Shown: one piece after another, positions 1 to 7,602 of the stretch | Layout of the letters: each line of letters opens with the position of its first letter | Position numbering within the stretch: the first letter of the stretch is position 1 | NCBI GenBank assembly: GCA_910588155.1 | Contig: CAJUPB010000008.1 | Span: 1-64,000 of the forward strand | DNA length: 64,000 nucleotides | Origin: an uncultured Christensenellaceae bacterium | GTDB taxonomy: Bacteria > Bacillota > Clostridia > Christensenellales > Pumilibacteraceae | Reading direction: 5' to 3' | Made by a program: the position numbers and the translations under genes | Notes under the pieces: generated by a model | What the model saw: only the letters and a program-made list of their open reading frames with translations | What the model was told of the DNA's origin: nothing | Databases searched by the model: none

Positions 1-9
1 TTATTTGAG

Positions 10-58
10 AGGAAAACAAAGCAGACGATTGAAGGCGCTTCAATCGTCTGCTTTTCCT
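10..58. terminator. Strong hairpin, probable terminator at the left edge
   Basis: A perfect 14-bp stem (21-34 with 38-51) has a 3-nt loop, and flanking AGGAAAA/TTTTCCT (10-16 with 52-58) extends it. The T-rich 3' side suggests an intrinsic terminator, probably for a gene left of the window; the A-rich 5' side would let it work in both directions. No coding sequence is visible before it. Confidence 0.6.
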
Positions 59-158
59 TTTACTCCCGAAACTTATGTCAAGACTTGTCCGCCCGAACCT
101 CTCACATTTACTCAACCAAATAGCTCTGTCCGAACCTCTTTGCCCGGATACTATATCA

Positions 159-273
159 TCAAACACCATACGCTTGTTCAAGCAACTCACGCGCGAACTT
201 AAACCCGACTTCGACAAAGCACAACCCACGCGAACCCCGACTCGCCCGAAATGTTCACCGCATATAGGGGATA
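159..273 (+). repeat. Diverged direct repeat, copy A
   Basis: Two blocks here recur in the same order in copy B at 391-597. The first (about 159-193) contains a CGCTTGTTCAAG core. The second (201-273) contains ACCCGACTTCG, CAAAGCACAACC and GAAATGTT cores. In copy A the blocks are about 8 nt apart. Confidence 0.6.
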
Positions 274-390
274 GGTGCTTTTTCTTTTTCCCCCACAACA
301 TTCTTCAACCTGTCTGTCCGCTTTGCATAAACCCTCTGCCACTTTGCCCGGACACATTTGAACCAAGCAAATCCATTTAAACTTAACGCA

Positions 391-597
391 TCAAACCCTA
401 TATGCTTGTCCAAGACAATTCACGCGAAACCAACCCACGTAGCCTCTCTGCCTGAAACCCAAACCCGTCCAATGCTTTGAAAAGTCTGCCTCGAACCTAT
501 CTTTCCGCCAAACCCGACTTCGCCAAAGCACAACCTCTGCGAACCCCGACTTGACCGAACCCGACTCACCTGAAATGTTTACCCCATAATAAGGGTA
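391..597 (+). repeat. Diverged direct repeat, copy B
   Basis: This is the second copy of the module at 159-273, with blocks at about 391-426 and 510-597. About 80 nt separate the blocks, and a further 15-nt insertion sits inside the second one (about 551-565). The copies are clearly related but diverged, so the duplication is not recent. Confidence 0.6.
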
Positions 598-739
598 ACT
601 GTTATAGGGATTTCCTTGTGGGCAAAGAAATGGCGCACTGTCTTCACTTGCGAAGTATAGTGCGCTATACTTTATAAAAGATTACAAAGCTAAATTGAAA
701 TTTAGCGTTTGTATTGTCTTAACGATATTATGTCCAAAC

Positions 740-838
740 CGTCATTGCGAGCCGCAGGCGAAGCAATCCGGAAGTAAATGTTTGGACAAAGCCGAATAGT
801 CCGGATTGCCGCAGTCGCGTTGCTCCCTCGCAATGACG
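740..838. repeat. Imperfect palindromic element of the GTCATTGCGAG type
   Basis: The outer arms CGTCATTGCGAG (740-751) and CTCGCAATGACG (827-838) are perfect 12-bp inverted repeats. The inner arms CAATCCGGA (764-772) and TCCGGATTG (800-808) are perfect over 9 bp, around a 27-nt centre. The TCATTGCGAG...GAAGCAATCC wording resembles palindromic intergenic repeats known from many unrelated bacteria. That link is from memory and needs a genome-wide copy count. Confidence 0.65.
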
Positions 839-894
839 AGCATTCAGCAAAATTACTGTTTATAGTAATTTCATTATAGCAAAACCGCATTGAA

Positions 895-924
895 AAAGCA
901 AGGACTGATTATCGTTCTTGCTTT
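895..924 (-). terminator. Hairpin with minus-strand U-tract
   Basis: AAAGCAAG (895-902) pairs with CTTGCTTT (917-924). Read on the minus strand the stem is followed by a run of T, as expected for a minus-strand terminator. No minus-strand gene to its right was identified apart from the AraC gene, which has its own terminator at 1411-1442. Confidence 0.35.
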
Positions 925-1410
925 AATCCCGCCTTTCCGCCGAACCCAACCGCCGATATTACCTGCCGACGGCATAAATCCAAATCGCAAGTAATCGAAT
1001 CGAAACAGGGCGGGGAACAGCCGAGAAACTTTGTTATAAAAAGCGTCGATGTATTGCATACTTTTGTTGTGCCTTGAAAAGTCCGAATTTAAAAACAGTG
1101 TTTGCTTTGAAGGTTAAGAATCGTGTCTTTCTGCACTGCTCTCCAATTCGATAATTTTAGGAGAAAGAAAAGCGAGGAGTGGTTCGAAGCGGTCGGGGGG
1201 GGATAGCTTTTTATTGCCGTTGTAAACCCGACGGCAAAATAAACGAAAGCTTGACTTTTGGGACGCGCGGTATCCGAAAGCAGAGTGGACGAATTTTGAA
1301 GTATTTATGCGCTTGACGGGAAGGGTACGACTTTATATTCCCGTCTTTGTTACGGTACTTGCGCAATGCTTTTCGATATGTTTCACCGCATATCTCTTGA
1401 CATCAAATGA

Positions 1411-1442
1411 AAAAACCGCCGACATTCTTGCCGACGGTTTTC
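1411..1442 (-). terminator. Terminator of the AraC-family gene
   Basis: AAAACCG (412-418 of this kilobase) pairs with CGGTTTT, and inner pairs including two G-U pairs extend the stem to about 12 bp around a 6-nt loop. On the minus strand a T-run follows. It lies about 90 nt beyond the stop codon of the AraC gene. On the plus strand it could also terminate anything read from the left. Confidence 0.65.
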
Positions 1443-1530
1443 TCTGTTATATATGGGTTTAGGATGAAAAGCAAATTTGACGATTAACATTTAGATATAA
1501 ACAAATGTGCTATGTCCGTAACATACAATA

Positions 1531-2373
1531 TCATCGGGGGGGGGACGCGACGTTATTTGTGTCGAGTATTTCGTGACTGACAAAATAGCGATTTTCGTAG
1601 CGGTAGTCCGAAGGCATTTGTTTCGGAGCAAAACCGGTATACTTTCTGAATACGTAGTTGAAATTGCGAATGGTATCGAAACCGCAGTTCATTGCCACGT
1701 CCGTAATTTTGACGCCCGGTTTTTTGAGAAGTTCCACCGCCTTTTCCACGCGTACTCCGTTTATGTATTTGGAAAAGGTCGTGCCGACGAATTTGTGAAA
1801 GGCGGACGAAAAATATACGGGAGAAAGGCTCATATATTCCGCAGCGTCGTCAAACGTGAAAAAGTCATAGCAATTGTCTATTTTCTGCAAAAGTTTTCCG
1901 AAAGTTGCCCCTTCGAGTACTTCGTCGCATTGCTCGTGCGGCTCGTTGCGCAAAATGTTTACTACAAGCGACGTTATCGCGCTTTTGACCGCGCTTTCGA
2001 AATAAAGCTCTTTTCCGTCAAGCTCCGAACAGATGCTTTCCAAAAGCGTCGGAATATCGTAGTTTTTCGATAACTTCGCATTGCTTAATTTTTTGCCGTG
2101 CGTGAGTTCGGCGGCAGAATCGTCGAATAACAACACATTTATTTTGCTGTCTGCGTCGGGACGAATGCTGTGCGGCACTTTGCTGCAAACGAAAAACGTA
2201 TCGCCCTCCATTGCGTCAAACTTATCGTCTCCGATAAGCACCGTTGCGCTTCCAGATAAGACGGTCAAAATTTCGCAGTCGTCGTGCCAATGCGGGTCTG
2301 TGTCAAAATTCGAAAAAACGACTTTTGCTCTTATGTTTGAAGAATAGTGTATTATTTTTCTTTTTGCCAACAT
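1531..2373 (-). CDS. AraC-family transcriptional regulator, cupin sensor
   Basis: This 280-residue protein has the two-part AraC layout. An N-terminal cupin-like sugar-sensing domain (about 10-95, DPHWHDDCEI at 26-35) precedes a C-terminal double helix-turn-helix (about 170-255, ending GFDTIRNFNYVFRKYTGFAP). The start is the ATG at 2373, because AAGGAGG lies just upstream; a 28-residue longer frame lacks such a site. It is divergent from the DeoR gene and next to rhamnose genes, so it probably senses L-rhamnose or a rhamnoside, although the ligand is inferred. The last codons are read from a run of nine C's, so a one-base slip would change the C-terminus. Confidence 0.88.
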   Translation of the reverse strand: MLAKRKIIHYSSNIRAKVVFSNFDTDPHWHDDCEILTVLSGSATVLIGDDKFDAMEGDTFFVCSKVPHSIRPDADSKINVLLFDDSAAELTHGKKLSNAKLSKNYDIPTLLESICSELDGKELYFESAVKSAITSLVVNILRNEPHEQCDEVLEGATFGKLLQKIDNCYDFFTFDDAAEYMSLSPVYFSSAFHKFVGTTFSKYINGVRVEKAVELLKKPGVKITDVAMNCGFDTIRNFNYVFRKYTGFAPKQMPSDYRYENRYFVSHEILDTNNVASPPR

Positions 2374-2502
2374 CGATTGTCCCCTCCTTGGCGTTATGAA
2401 AATCAAAAAATTGTTTTCTTCGCAACCCCATTCGTTGTTACACACGTATAATAACATATTTTTAGCACTTTGTGTGTGATTTTGACTATATTTTCAATAA
2501 AG

Positions 2503-2531
2503 TTGACAAATGAACATATTTTTGATATAAT
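2503..2531 (+). promoter_or_regulatory. Promoter of the DeoR-family gene with operator-like repeats
   Basis: TTGACA (2503-2508), a 17-bp spacer and TATAAT (2526-2531) form a perfect sigma-70-type promoter. TGAACATA occurs at 2511-2518 inside the spacer and again at 2533-2540, 22 bp apart, with CGAACA at 2543-2548. These resemble the ATGTTCG half-sites of GlpR/DeoR-family operators, so autoregulation by the downstream product is likely but inferred. Confidence 0.8.
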
Positions 2532-2592
2532 ATGAACATAAACGAACAAAACTGTGCATAGAAATGCGTATGTTCGACAAGGAGTGAAGAAG

Positions 2593-3351
2593 ATGGCAAA
2601 CAGTGCTTTTGTAAACGAGAGAATAACGGGCATACTCGAACATCTGAAAGAATATCGGTCGGCAAGCGTGGAGACTCTTGCGAAAATGTTTTATGTTTCG
2701 GAGGCGTCCATAAGGCGCGACTTGAAAGAAATGCAAAAAATGGGAATGATAGAACGCAGTCGCGGCGGAGCATTGTATTACGAGAATGCCGACGAGGTTT
2801 CGATTTTCGTCCGAGCGGAAAAGAATGCGAAGGAAAAGGAACAGACGGCGACGATTGCGCTTAAAGCGCTGCCCGATTTTCAAAGCGTGTTTATCGACAA
2901 TTCTTCAACCTGTCTGGCGCTTGCCGAGAGAATGAATCTCGCTTATAAAACCGTGGTGACAAACGGTTTGCAGATAGCGTCGAAATTGAGTCAAAAAGAA
3001 AACGTTACGATTATTATGCCGGGCGGCGAGGTTCATTACAACACTAATTCGGTTACGGGAAGCATAACTTGCGATGCTTTGGACAGATACAGGGTCGATT
3101 TGATGCTTTCGTCGTGCGCAGCGATAGACGACGGAGGCACATTCGAGCACTCGCCCGAAACAATGCAACTCAAACGCCGTGCTTTTGAAAGAAGTCGAAT
3201 AAGATATTTGCTTGTGGACAGTTCCAAATTCGGACAGAGCGCGACATATTGCACGCGCAAATTGAGCGATTACGACGGAGTTATTACGAATGCCGACGAC
3301 AAAACGGCGAATGTTCTCAAACAGTGGGGTGCAAATGTTATCAATAAATAA
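2593..3351 (+). CDS. DeoR-family transcriptional regulator
   Basis: The 252-residue protein has an N-terminal DeoR-type helix-turn-helix (about 10-60; the recognition region includes VSEASIRRDLKEM) and a C-terminal DeoRC sugar-phosphate sensor domain (about 80-235). That domain shows IDNSSTCLALAE, VVTNG and the LLVDSSKFG segment typical of the family. The ATG at 2593 has AAGGAG eight bases upstream, so I prefer it to an ATG 13 codons earlier. Proteins of this family usually repress catabolic operons and respond to phosphorylated sugars; rhamnulose-1-phosphate is a reasonable guess from the neighbours. It has its own promoter and a terminator. Confidence 0.88.
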   Translation: MANSAFVNERITGILEHLKEYRSASVETLAKMFYVSEASIRRDLKEMQKMGMIERSRGGALYYENADEVSIFVRAEKNAKEKEQTATIALKALPDFQSVFIDNSSTCLALAERMNLAYKTVVTNGLQIASKLSQKENVTIIMPGGEVHYNTNSVTGSITCDALDRYRVDLMLSSCAAIDDGGTFEHSPETMQLKRRAFERSRIRYLLVDSSKFGQSATYCTRKLSDYDGVITNADDKTANVLKQWGANVINK

Positions 3352-3382
3352 TATATAAGATATAATAATTTGCAATTTTCCG

Positions 3383-3407
3383 GCGGCTTGAAAAAGCCGC
3401 TTTTTTT
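3383..3407 (+). terminator. Terminator after the DeoR gene
   Basis: GCGGCTT and AAGCCGC (3383-3400) form a stable stem with a short loop, followed by seven T's. Confidence 0.85.
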
Positions 3408-3486
3408 GTTGTGCAAAATATTAAAAATGTTCTGTTTTCGTAAATAAATAGGATAAAAATTTTCCATATTAAAAATAAAACCTTTC

Positions 3487-3516
3487 TTGTAAATCACCCC
3501 GTAAGTCAGCTATAAT
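3487..3516 (+). promoter_or_regulatory. Probable promoter of the GH3 gene
   Basis: TTGTAA (3487-3492), an 18-bp spacer and TATAAT (3511-3516) precede a leader of about 85 nt ending in AAGGAGGG. ATGTTC at 3427-3432 resembles the half-sites in the DeoR promoter and could be an upstream operator. Confidence 0.5.
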
Positions 3517-3602
3517 CTACGTATCTTGAAGGCCGGGCGGGGTGTAGACTGCCATCAACGAGCCGAAAGGAAATACAAATCATCATAAGGAGGGAACAAT
3601 TG

Positions 3603-6600
3603 ATGTTCTCAAAGAAGACATTGCCGATATGGCGCGGACTTACCGCCGTGTTTGTGGCTCTCTTTGCGCTCGTCATAATCGGTACGGGTATCGCGGAAGC
3701 GAATATCGGTACGGTTGACGAAGCATTGGGCACGAATACTTTCACGACGGTAACGGAAACGGTGGAAGGCGAGGATTTGTTTACTTACAAGTCCGACTAT
3801 ACGACGGCAAAGGATATGGTTGAGGAAAACAAGAAGTTTGCCGAAAGAGTAGCGGCAAACGGCTCGGTGTTGCTCAAAAATACCGAGAATGCGCTTCCTC
3901 TCAAATCCGCCGCCGACAAGAAAGTCACCTTGGTCGGAAAAGCCGCTTATTCCAACGTGTTGGGCGGACAAATGGGTTCCGGTGCGGCAAATAACACCAA
4001 AGAGGCAAAGAACGGCAGAAACCCGACAGTCAGCGAAAAATTCATCGATTATCCGCAAGTGACGCTTACTGCGGCTCTCGAAGAAGACGGTTTCACTGTA
4101 AATTCGAGAATGAGCGAAGCTTATAAGGTGGATACCGACAGAAACGGAAAATCCGTTTACAGGGCTGTTTCCACAATAAGCGGCGGTTTCGGTATGATTA
4201 ACGAAAGTGACGTCGCAAAATATAAGTTCGATATAAACGAAGTCGGTTTGACAGAGTTGGAAGCGAAAGACGCAGGCGTAACCACCGCTGCCGGTTTCGG
4301 CGAGTATAAGACGGCGATAGTCGTGCTCGGAAGAGTAAACTCCGAAGGCCGCGACTACCTTCCCGGACCCGACGGCGTAAAGAACATCGGCGCGGGCGAG
4401 GCAAACGAGGGAGCGAAAGACCCTCTCGGACTTTCCAACCGCGAACGCGATATGATAAAGATGGCAAAAGACAATGCCGATAAGGTCGTTGTTATTATCA
4501 ACTCCAACTCTCCTATGGAAATCCCCGAAGTCGCAAACGACGAGGGTGTGGACGCGATTTTGTGGATAGGCACTCCCGGCTCGTACGGAATGAACGGCGT
4601 CGTTGATGTGCTTACCGGTAAGGTTAATCCGTCCGGCAAGCTGCCCGACACCTATGCCTATGACAATTCCGTTTCTCCTGCGGCGCAGAACTGGGGCATA
4701 TTCAGCTATGACAATCTCGACGAGATTGCAACGACGGAAAACGACGTCGCAATAACGGCGGTTAAAGGACCCGACGGCAAGCCTGTCGGAAGGGCTGCTT
4801 CGGCAGACGACCTCCGCGCTTCGGCATATACGGTTTATCAGGAAGGTATCTACGTCGGATACAAGTATTACGAGACGAGATATTTCGATTCCGTTATGAA
4901 CTCCGCAGACACGAAAGCATCTTCCGCAAAGGGTGCGAAAGATGGCGCAAGCTCTTGGGTTTATAAGGACGAAGTGCTTTGGCCGTTCGGTTACGGAATG
5001 AGCTACACAACTTTCGAACAGACGCTTAAAAGCATTAACGTAGATAAAGGGGCCAAAACCGTTACGGCTGTCGTAAACGTGAAGAACACCGGTACGTTAG
5101 ACGGTAAAGATGCGGTTCAGCTGTATGCATCCGTTCCTTACACCGGTTACGATAAGGAAAACAAAATAGAGAAATCGGCTATACAGCTTCTTGATTACGG
5201 CAAGGTGGACGTTCCGGCAGGACAGAATAAAGACGTTACCATAACGGCGGATTTGTCCGATTTGACTTCTTACGACAGCAAAGGCGCGGGAACATATATT
5301 CTCGACGAAGGAAAGTACTACTTCACTGTCGGAAACGGCGCACACGAAGCGGTAAATAACGTGCTTGCATACCTCGGAAAGAAAACCGCCGACGGTATGG
5401 ACGGAGAGGGCAAGGCGGCAAACGTCAAAGAATGGAATCATTCTTCGCGCGACACCGCGACTTTCTCCGTATCCAAAAACGGAACTCCGATAAGAAATCA
5501 GCTTGACAATGCCGACCTCAATTACTATATGAAAGACAAAGTCACTTATCTTTCGAGAGAAAATTGGGATTCGACGTTCCCTGCAAGATTCAGATTGGAA
5601 GCGAACGAGGCTATGATTAAAGAGCTTCGCAACAAGACCGTGGAAGTGAGCCAGGACGACAGAGTGTCCACAAAGTGGGGCATCGACCATGAAATAACGC
5701 TCGGCGCAATGAAGGGCGTAGGGTTCGACGACCCGCGTTGGAAAGACTTCTTGGAGCAGATAACTCTTCACGAGGCTATTCATATAATCGCAGTGGGCGG
5801 CAATACTACGTGGACGCTTAAATCGATACAGAATCCCGCAGGAAAACAGGCGGACGGACCCAACGGTTTCAATTCCGTAACGCTCGGTCAGATGGTTCAT
5901 AAAGACAGTCCCATATATGCGGAGTCGCAGAAAGAAGAACACAAGGGTTACAGCTTCAATACCACGCCCAATGCTCCGATACTTGCGGCAACGTTCGACA
6001 AAACCGTTCTTGCCGACTACGGCAAACAGCTCGGCAATATGTCGCTGTGGACGGGCGGTCCTTCTATTTGGGCAGGCGGCGCAAATCAGCACCGCGCACC
6101 TTACGAGGGAAGAACGCACGAATACTTCTCCGAAGACCCCATTCTGTCGGCATACTGTCTGCTTGAAATGGTGGATAAAGCGCTCGATTACGGTTGCCTT
6201 GTAGGGCCCAAACACTTTGCTTTCAACGCAATCGAGTACAACCGCTACGGACTTTCCGAGTTTATGACGGAGCAGACTGCCCGCGAAACCGAACTTCGTT
6301 GCTTCCAGAAAGCATTCGAATCTGGTCGCTGTCTTGCGGTTATGACTGCGTTCAACAGAATCGGCGCAAGCTATATCAACGGACATCAGGGTCTTATGCA
6401 GAACATACTCCGCAGAGAGTGGGGCTTTAAAGGTCTTGCGACTACGGATATGGTGAACGGCGAGTTGATGTTCCTTCCCGTCGAAACCATAATGGGCGGT
6501 CTTACGATGATGGCTAACGGTCAAGGTAAAGACGCAGACCTCAAAGCGACTTGGGTATATTCCGAAGAAGAGTACGTCAAAAACGACGCGAGAATAAACG

Positions 6601-6812
6601 AGCAGTTAAAGACGAATATGCACTATCAGTGGTATGCTTACGCGCACAGTAATCTTATGAACGGCTTGAATGCGTCCAGCCGCGTCATACGCAACGTAAC
6701 CTGGTGGAGTGCGACATTGCTCGCTCTTGGAATAACGTTCGGCGTGCTTACGGCGGCAGGCGCTGCACTTTATGTGGTTTCCGTCGTAAAGAGCAAAAAG
6801 GAGGAGGCGTAA
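3603..6812 (+). CDS. Membrane-anchored, circularly permuted GH3 beta-glycosidase
   Basis: The 1069-residue protein has the GH3 domains in reverse order. A GH3 C-type domain comes first (about 80-470; GSVLLKNTENALPLK near 87), then a fibronectin-III-like domain (about 475-600). The GH3 N-type domain is last (about 690-1000), with DGPNGFN, GRTHEYFSEDP, KHFAFN and GFKGLATTDM. Asp949 in TTDM is the likely nucleophile. Known beta-glucosidases of Ruminococcus albus and Butyrivibrio share this order. One membrane segment lies near each end (about 11-32 and 1033-1060). Basic residues on both outer sides put the termini in the cytoplasm and the enzyme outside. It probably removes beta-linked sugars from glycosides; exact substrate unknown. 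ATG 3603 has AAGGAGG; the in-frame TTG just before it is less likely. Confidence 0.88.
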   Translation: MFSKKTLPIWRGLTAVFVALFALVIIGTGIAEANIGTVDEALGTNTFTTVTETVEGEDLFTYKSDYTTAKDMVEENKKFAERVAANGSVLLKNTENALPLKSAADKKVTLVGKAAYSNVLGGQMGSGAANNTKEAKNGRNPTVSEKFIDYPQVTLTAALEEDGFTVNSRMSEAYKVDTDRNGKSVYRAVSTISGGFGMINESDVAKYKFDINEVGLTELEAKDAGVTTAAGFGEYKTAIVVLGRVNSEGRDYLPGPDGVKNIGAGEANEGAKDPLGLSNRERDMIKMAKDNADKVVVIINSNSPMEIPEVANDEGVDAILWIGTPGSYGMNGVVDVLTGKVNPSGKLPDTYAYDNSVSPAAQNWGIFSYDNLDEIATTENDVAITAVKGPDGKPVGRAASADDLRASAYTVYQEGIYVGYKYYETRYFDSVMNSADTKASSAKGAKDGASSWVYKDEVLWPFGYGMSYTTFEQTLKSINVDKGAKTVTAVVNVKNTGTLDGKDAVQLYASVPYTGYDKENKIEKSAIQLLDYGKVDVPAGQNKDVTITADLSDLTSYDSKGAGTYILDEGKYYFTVGNGAHEAVNNVLAYLGKKTADGMDGEGKAANVKEWNHSSRDTATFSVSKNGTPIRNQLDNADLNYYMKDKVTYLSRENWDSTFPARFRLEANEAMIKELRNKTVEVSQDDRVSTKWGIDHEITLGAMKGVGFDDPRWKDFLEQITLHEAIHIIAVGGNTTWTLKSIQNPAGKQADGPNGFNSVTLGQMVHKDSPIYAESQKEEHKGYSFNTTPNAPILAATFDKTVLADYGKQLGNMSLWTGGPSIWAGGANQHRAPYEGRTHEYFSEDPILSAYCLLEMVDKALDYGCLVGPKHFAFNAIEYNRYGLSEFMTEQTARETELRCFQKAFESGRCLAVMTAFNRIGASYINGHQGLMQNILRREWGFKGLATTDMVNGELMFLPVETIMGGLTMMANGQGKDADLKATWVYSEEEYVKNDARINEQLKTNMHYQWYAYAHSNLMNGLNASSRVIRNVTWWSATLLALGITFGVLTAAGAALYVVSVVKSKKEEA

Positions 6813-6815
6813 ACA

Positions 6816-7292
6816 ATGGAAGCGGTAGTTAATTTCTTCAAAAAGCAGGGCGTAGCTTTCTATGTCTTGATAGTTGCGCTTGTTATGGCGATTGTGTCGG
6901 TGTGTATGTACAGCGCAGACGTTCAAATCGAATACTTCTTCGAAGCGTATGCGAACAGCGCGGTAATCGCGTTCAGTACGATTGCAATCATTCTTATTGC
7001 GGCAATATTGGTTGTGAGCCAGTTCGGTTTTGCGCAGAACACGTATGTCAAAATCGTTATAGATATTGCGGCGGTTCTTGCGGCGGCTTTCGTAATCGCG
7101 CCTATGCTGTATTTTATCGGCGACAGAGTATATCACTTCGGCGTCGTACTCGGTTCCGACCTCGAAAAAGGTAACGACATAGCGTTTGCCGCAGTCAACC
7201 ATTCGATTGTCACAATCGTGATGTACGGCATAACTCTGGTATGCACTCTCGTTGCGGCATTCTTCAACGTGACCAGAAAAGTAAACGCATAA
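6816..7292 (+). CDS. Four-helix membrane protein paired with the GH3 enzyme
   Basis: I do not recognise this 158-residue protein. It has four hydrophobic segments (about 11-31, 47-67, 75-97 and 128-150) and a short basic C-terminus. It starts three bases after the GH3 stop codon with GGAGGAGG inside the end of the GH3 frame, so the two are almost certainly translated together. A role as membrane partner, stabiliser or localisation factor for the doubly anchored GH3 enzyme is an inference from this arrangement only. Confidence 0.8.
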   Translation: MEAVVNFFKKQGVAFYVLIVALVMAIVSVCMYSADVQIEYFFEAYANSAVIAFSTIAIILIAAILVVSQFGFAQNTYVKIVIDIAAVLAAAFVIAPMLYFIGDRVYHFGVVLGSDLEKGNDIAFAAVNHSIVTIVMYGITLVCTLVAAFFNVTRKVNA

Positions 7293-7602
7293 CAACCCTC
7301 CTACAAGGTTTGAGCGGGCAAGGTGTTCTTTGCCCGCGAGAACCGAAGTTTGAGGAGGTAAGCAACAAAAGCGCGGAAATAATCCGCGGTGCAATAAAGG
7401 AAATATCCGTCGACGGCTTATCGTCGGTTCGCTCTCTTGCTTTTTGTTCCCCGTTTGGCAAGACGGCGATTATTGGACGGAAACAAAAATGTTCAAACGG
7501 GGAACCCAATTATATTTCGATTGCCGTTTGACATATCGTTTCGGCTGCGGTATAATGTTAAAGCGGACGGTCGATATCACCCAATCGACAAGGAGAAAGA
7601 AT
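7293..7602 (+). other. Intergenic control region before the rhamnosidase operon
   Basis: This 310-nt gap holds a hairpin GCGGGCAA/TTGCCCGC (7314-7337) with no T-tract, and a second hairpin CGCGGA/TCCGCG (7372-7388). It also holds a perfect 12-bp inverted repeat (7446-7457 with 7494-7505), an ATGTTC site (7489-7494) and the promoter at 7528-7556. No gene is visible. Confidence 0.7.
7528..7556 (+). promoter_or_regulatory. Promoter of the rhamnosidase-rhaBAD operon
   Basis: TTGACA (7528-7533), 17 bp, TATAAT (7551-7556) is a perfect match. It precedes AAGGAG and the ATG at 7603. The following genes all overlap by a few bases, so this promoter probably drives the run to 14483. Confidence 0.85.

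Larger units (their letters stand above)
59..1530. other. Gene-free region of about 1.5 kb with repeats and hairpins
   Basis: I find no open frame here with a ribosome binding site or recognisable protein. 59-600 is C-rich and G-poor on the plus strand and holds two diverged copies of a direct repeat. 630-672 and 740-838 hold inverted repeats. Further hairpins lie at 895-924, 1315-1345 (7-bp stem GACGGGA/TCCCGTC followed by TTTGTT) and 1411-1442. G-runs occur at 1195-1202 and 1536-1544. The region could be a degraded intergenic segment or an unrecognised RNA. Confidence 0.6.

Noticed and set aside
75..380. 101-residue plus-strand frame in the repeat region
   Set aside because: No ribosome binding site, C-rich low-complexity codons and overlap with diverged repeats; nothing recognisable in the translation.
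874..1059. 61-residue minus-strand frame
   Set aside because: Runs through a terminator-like hairpin, has no ribosome binding site and no recognisable sequence.
5097..6524. 475-residue minus-strand frame opposite the GH3 gene
   Set aside because: Shadow of a strongly coding plus-strand gene; His/Arg/Val-rich nonsense translation without a start signal.
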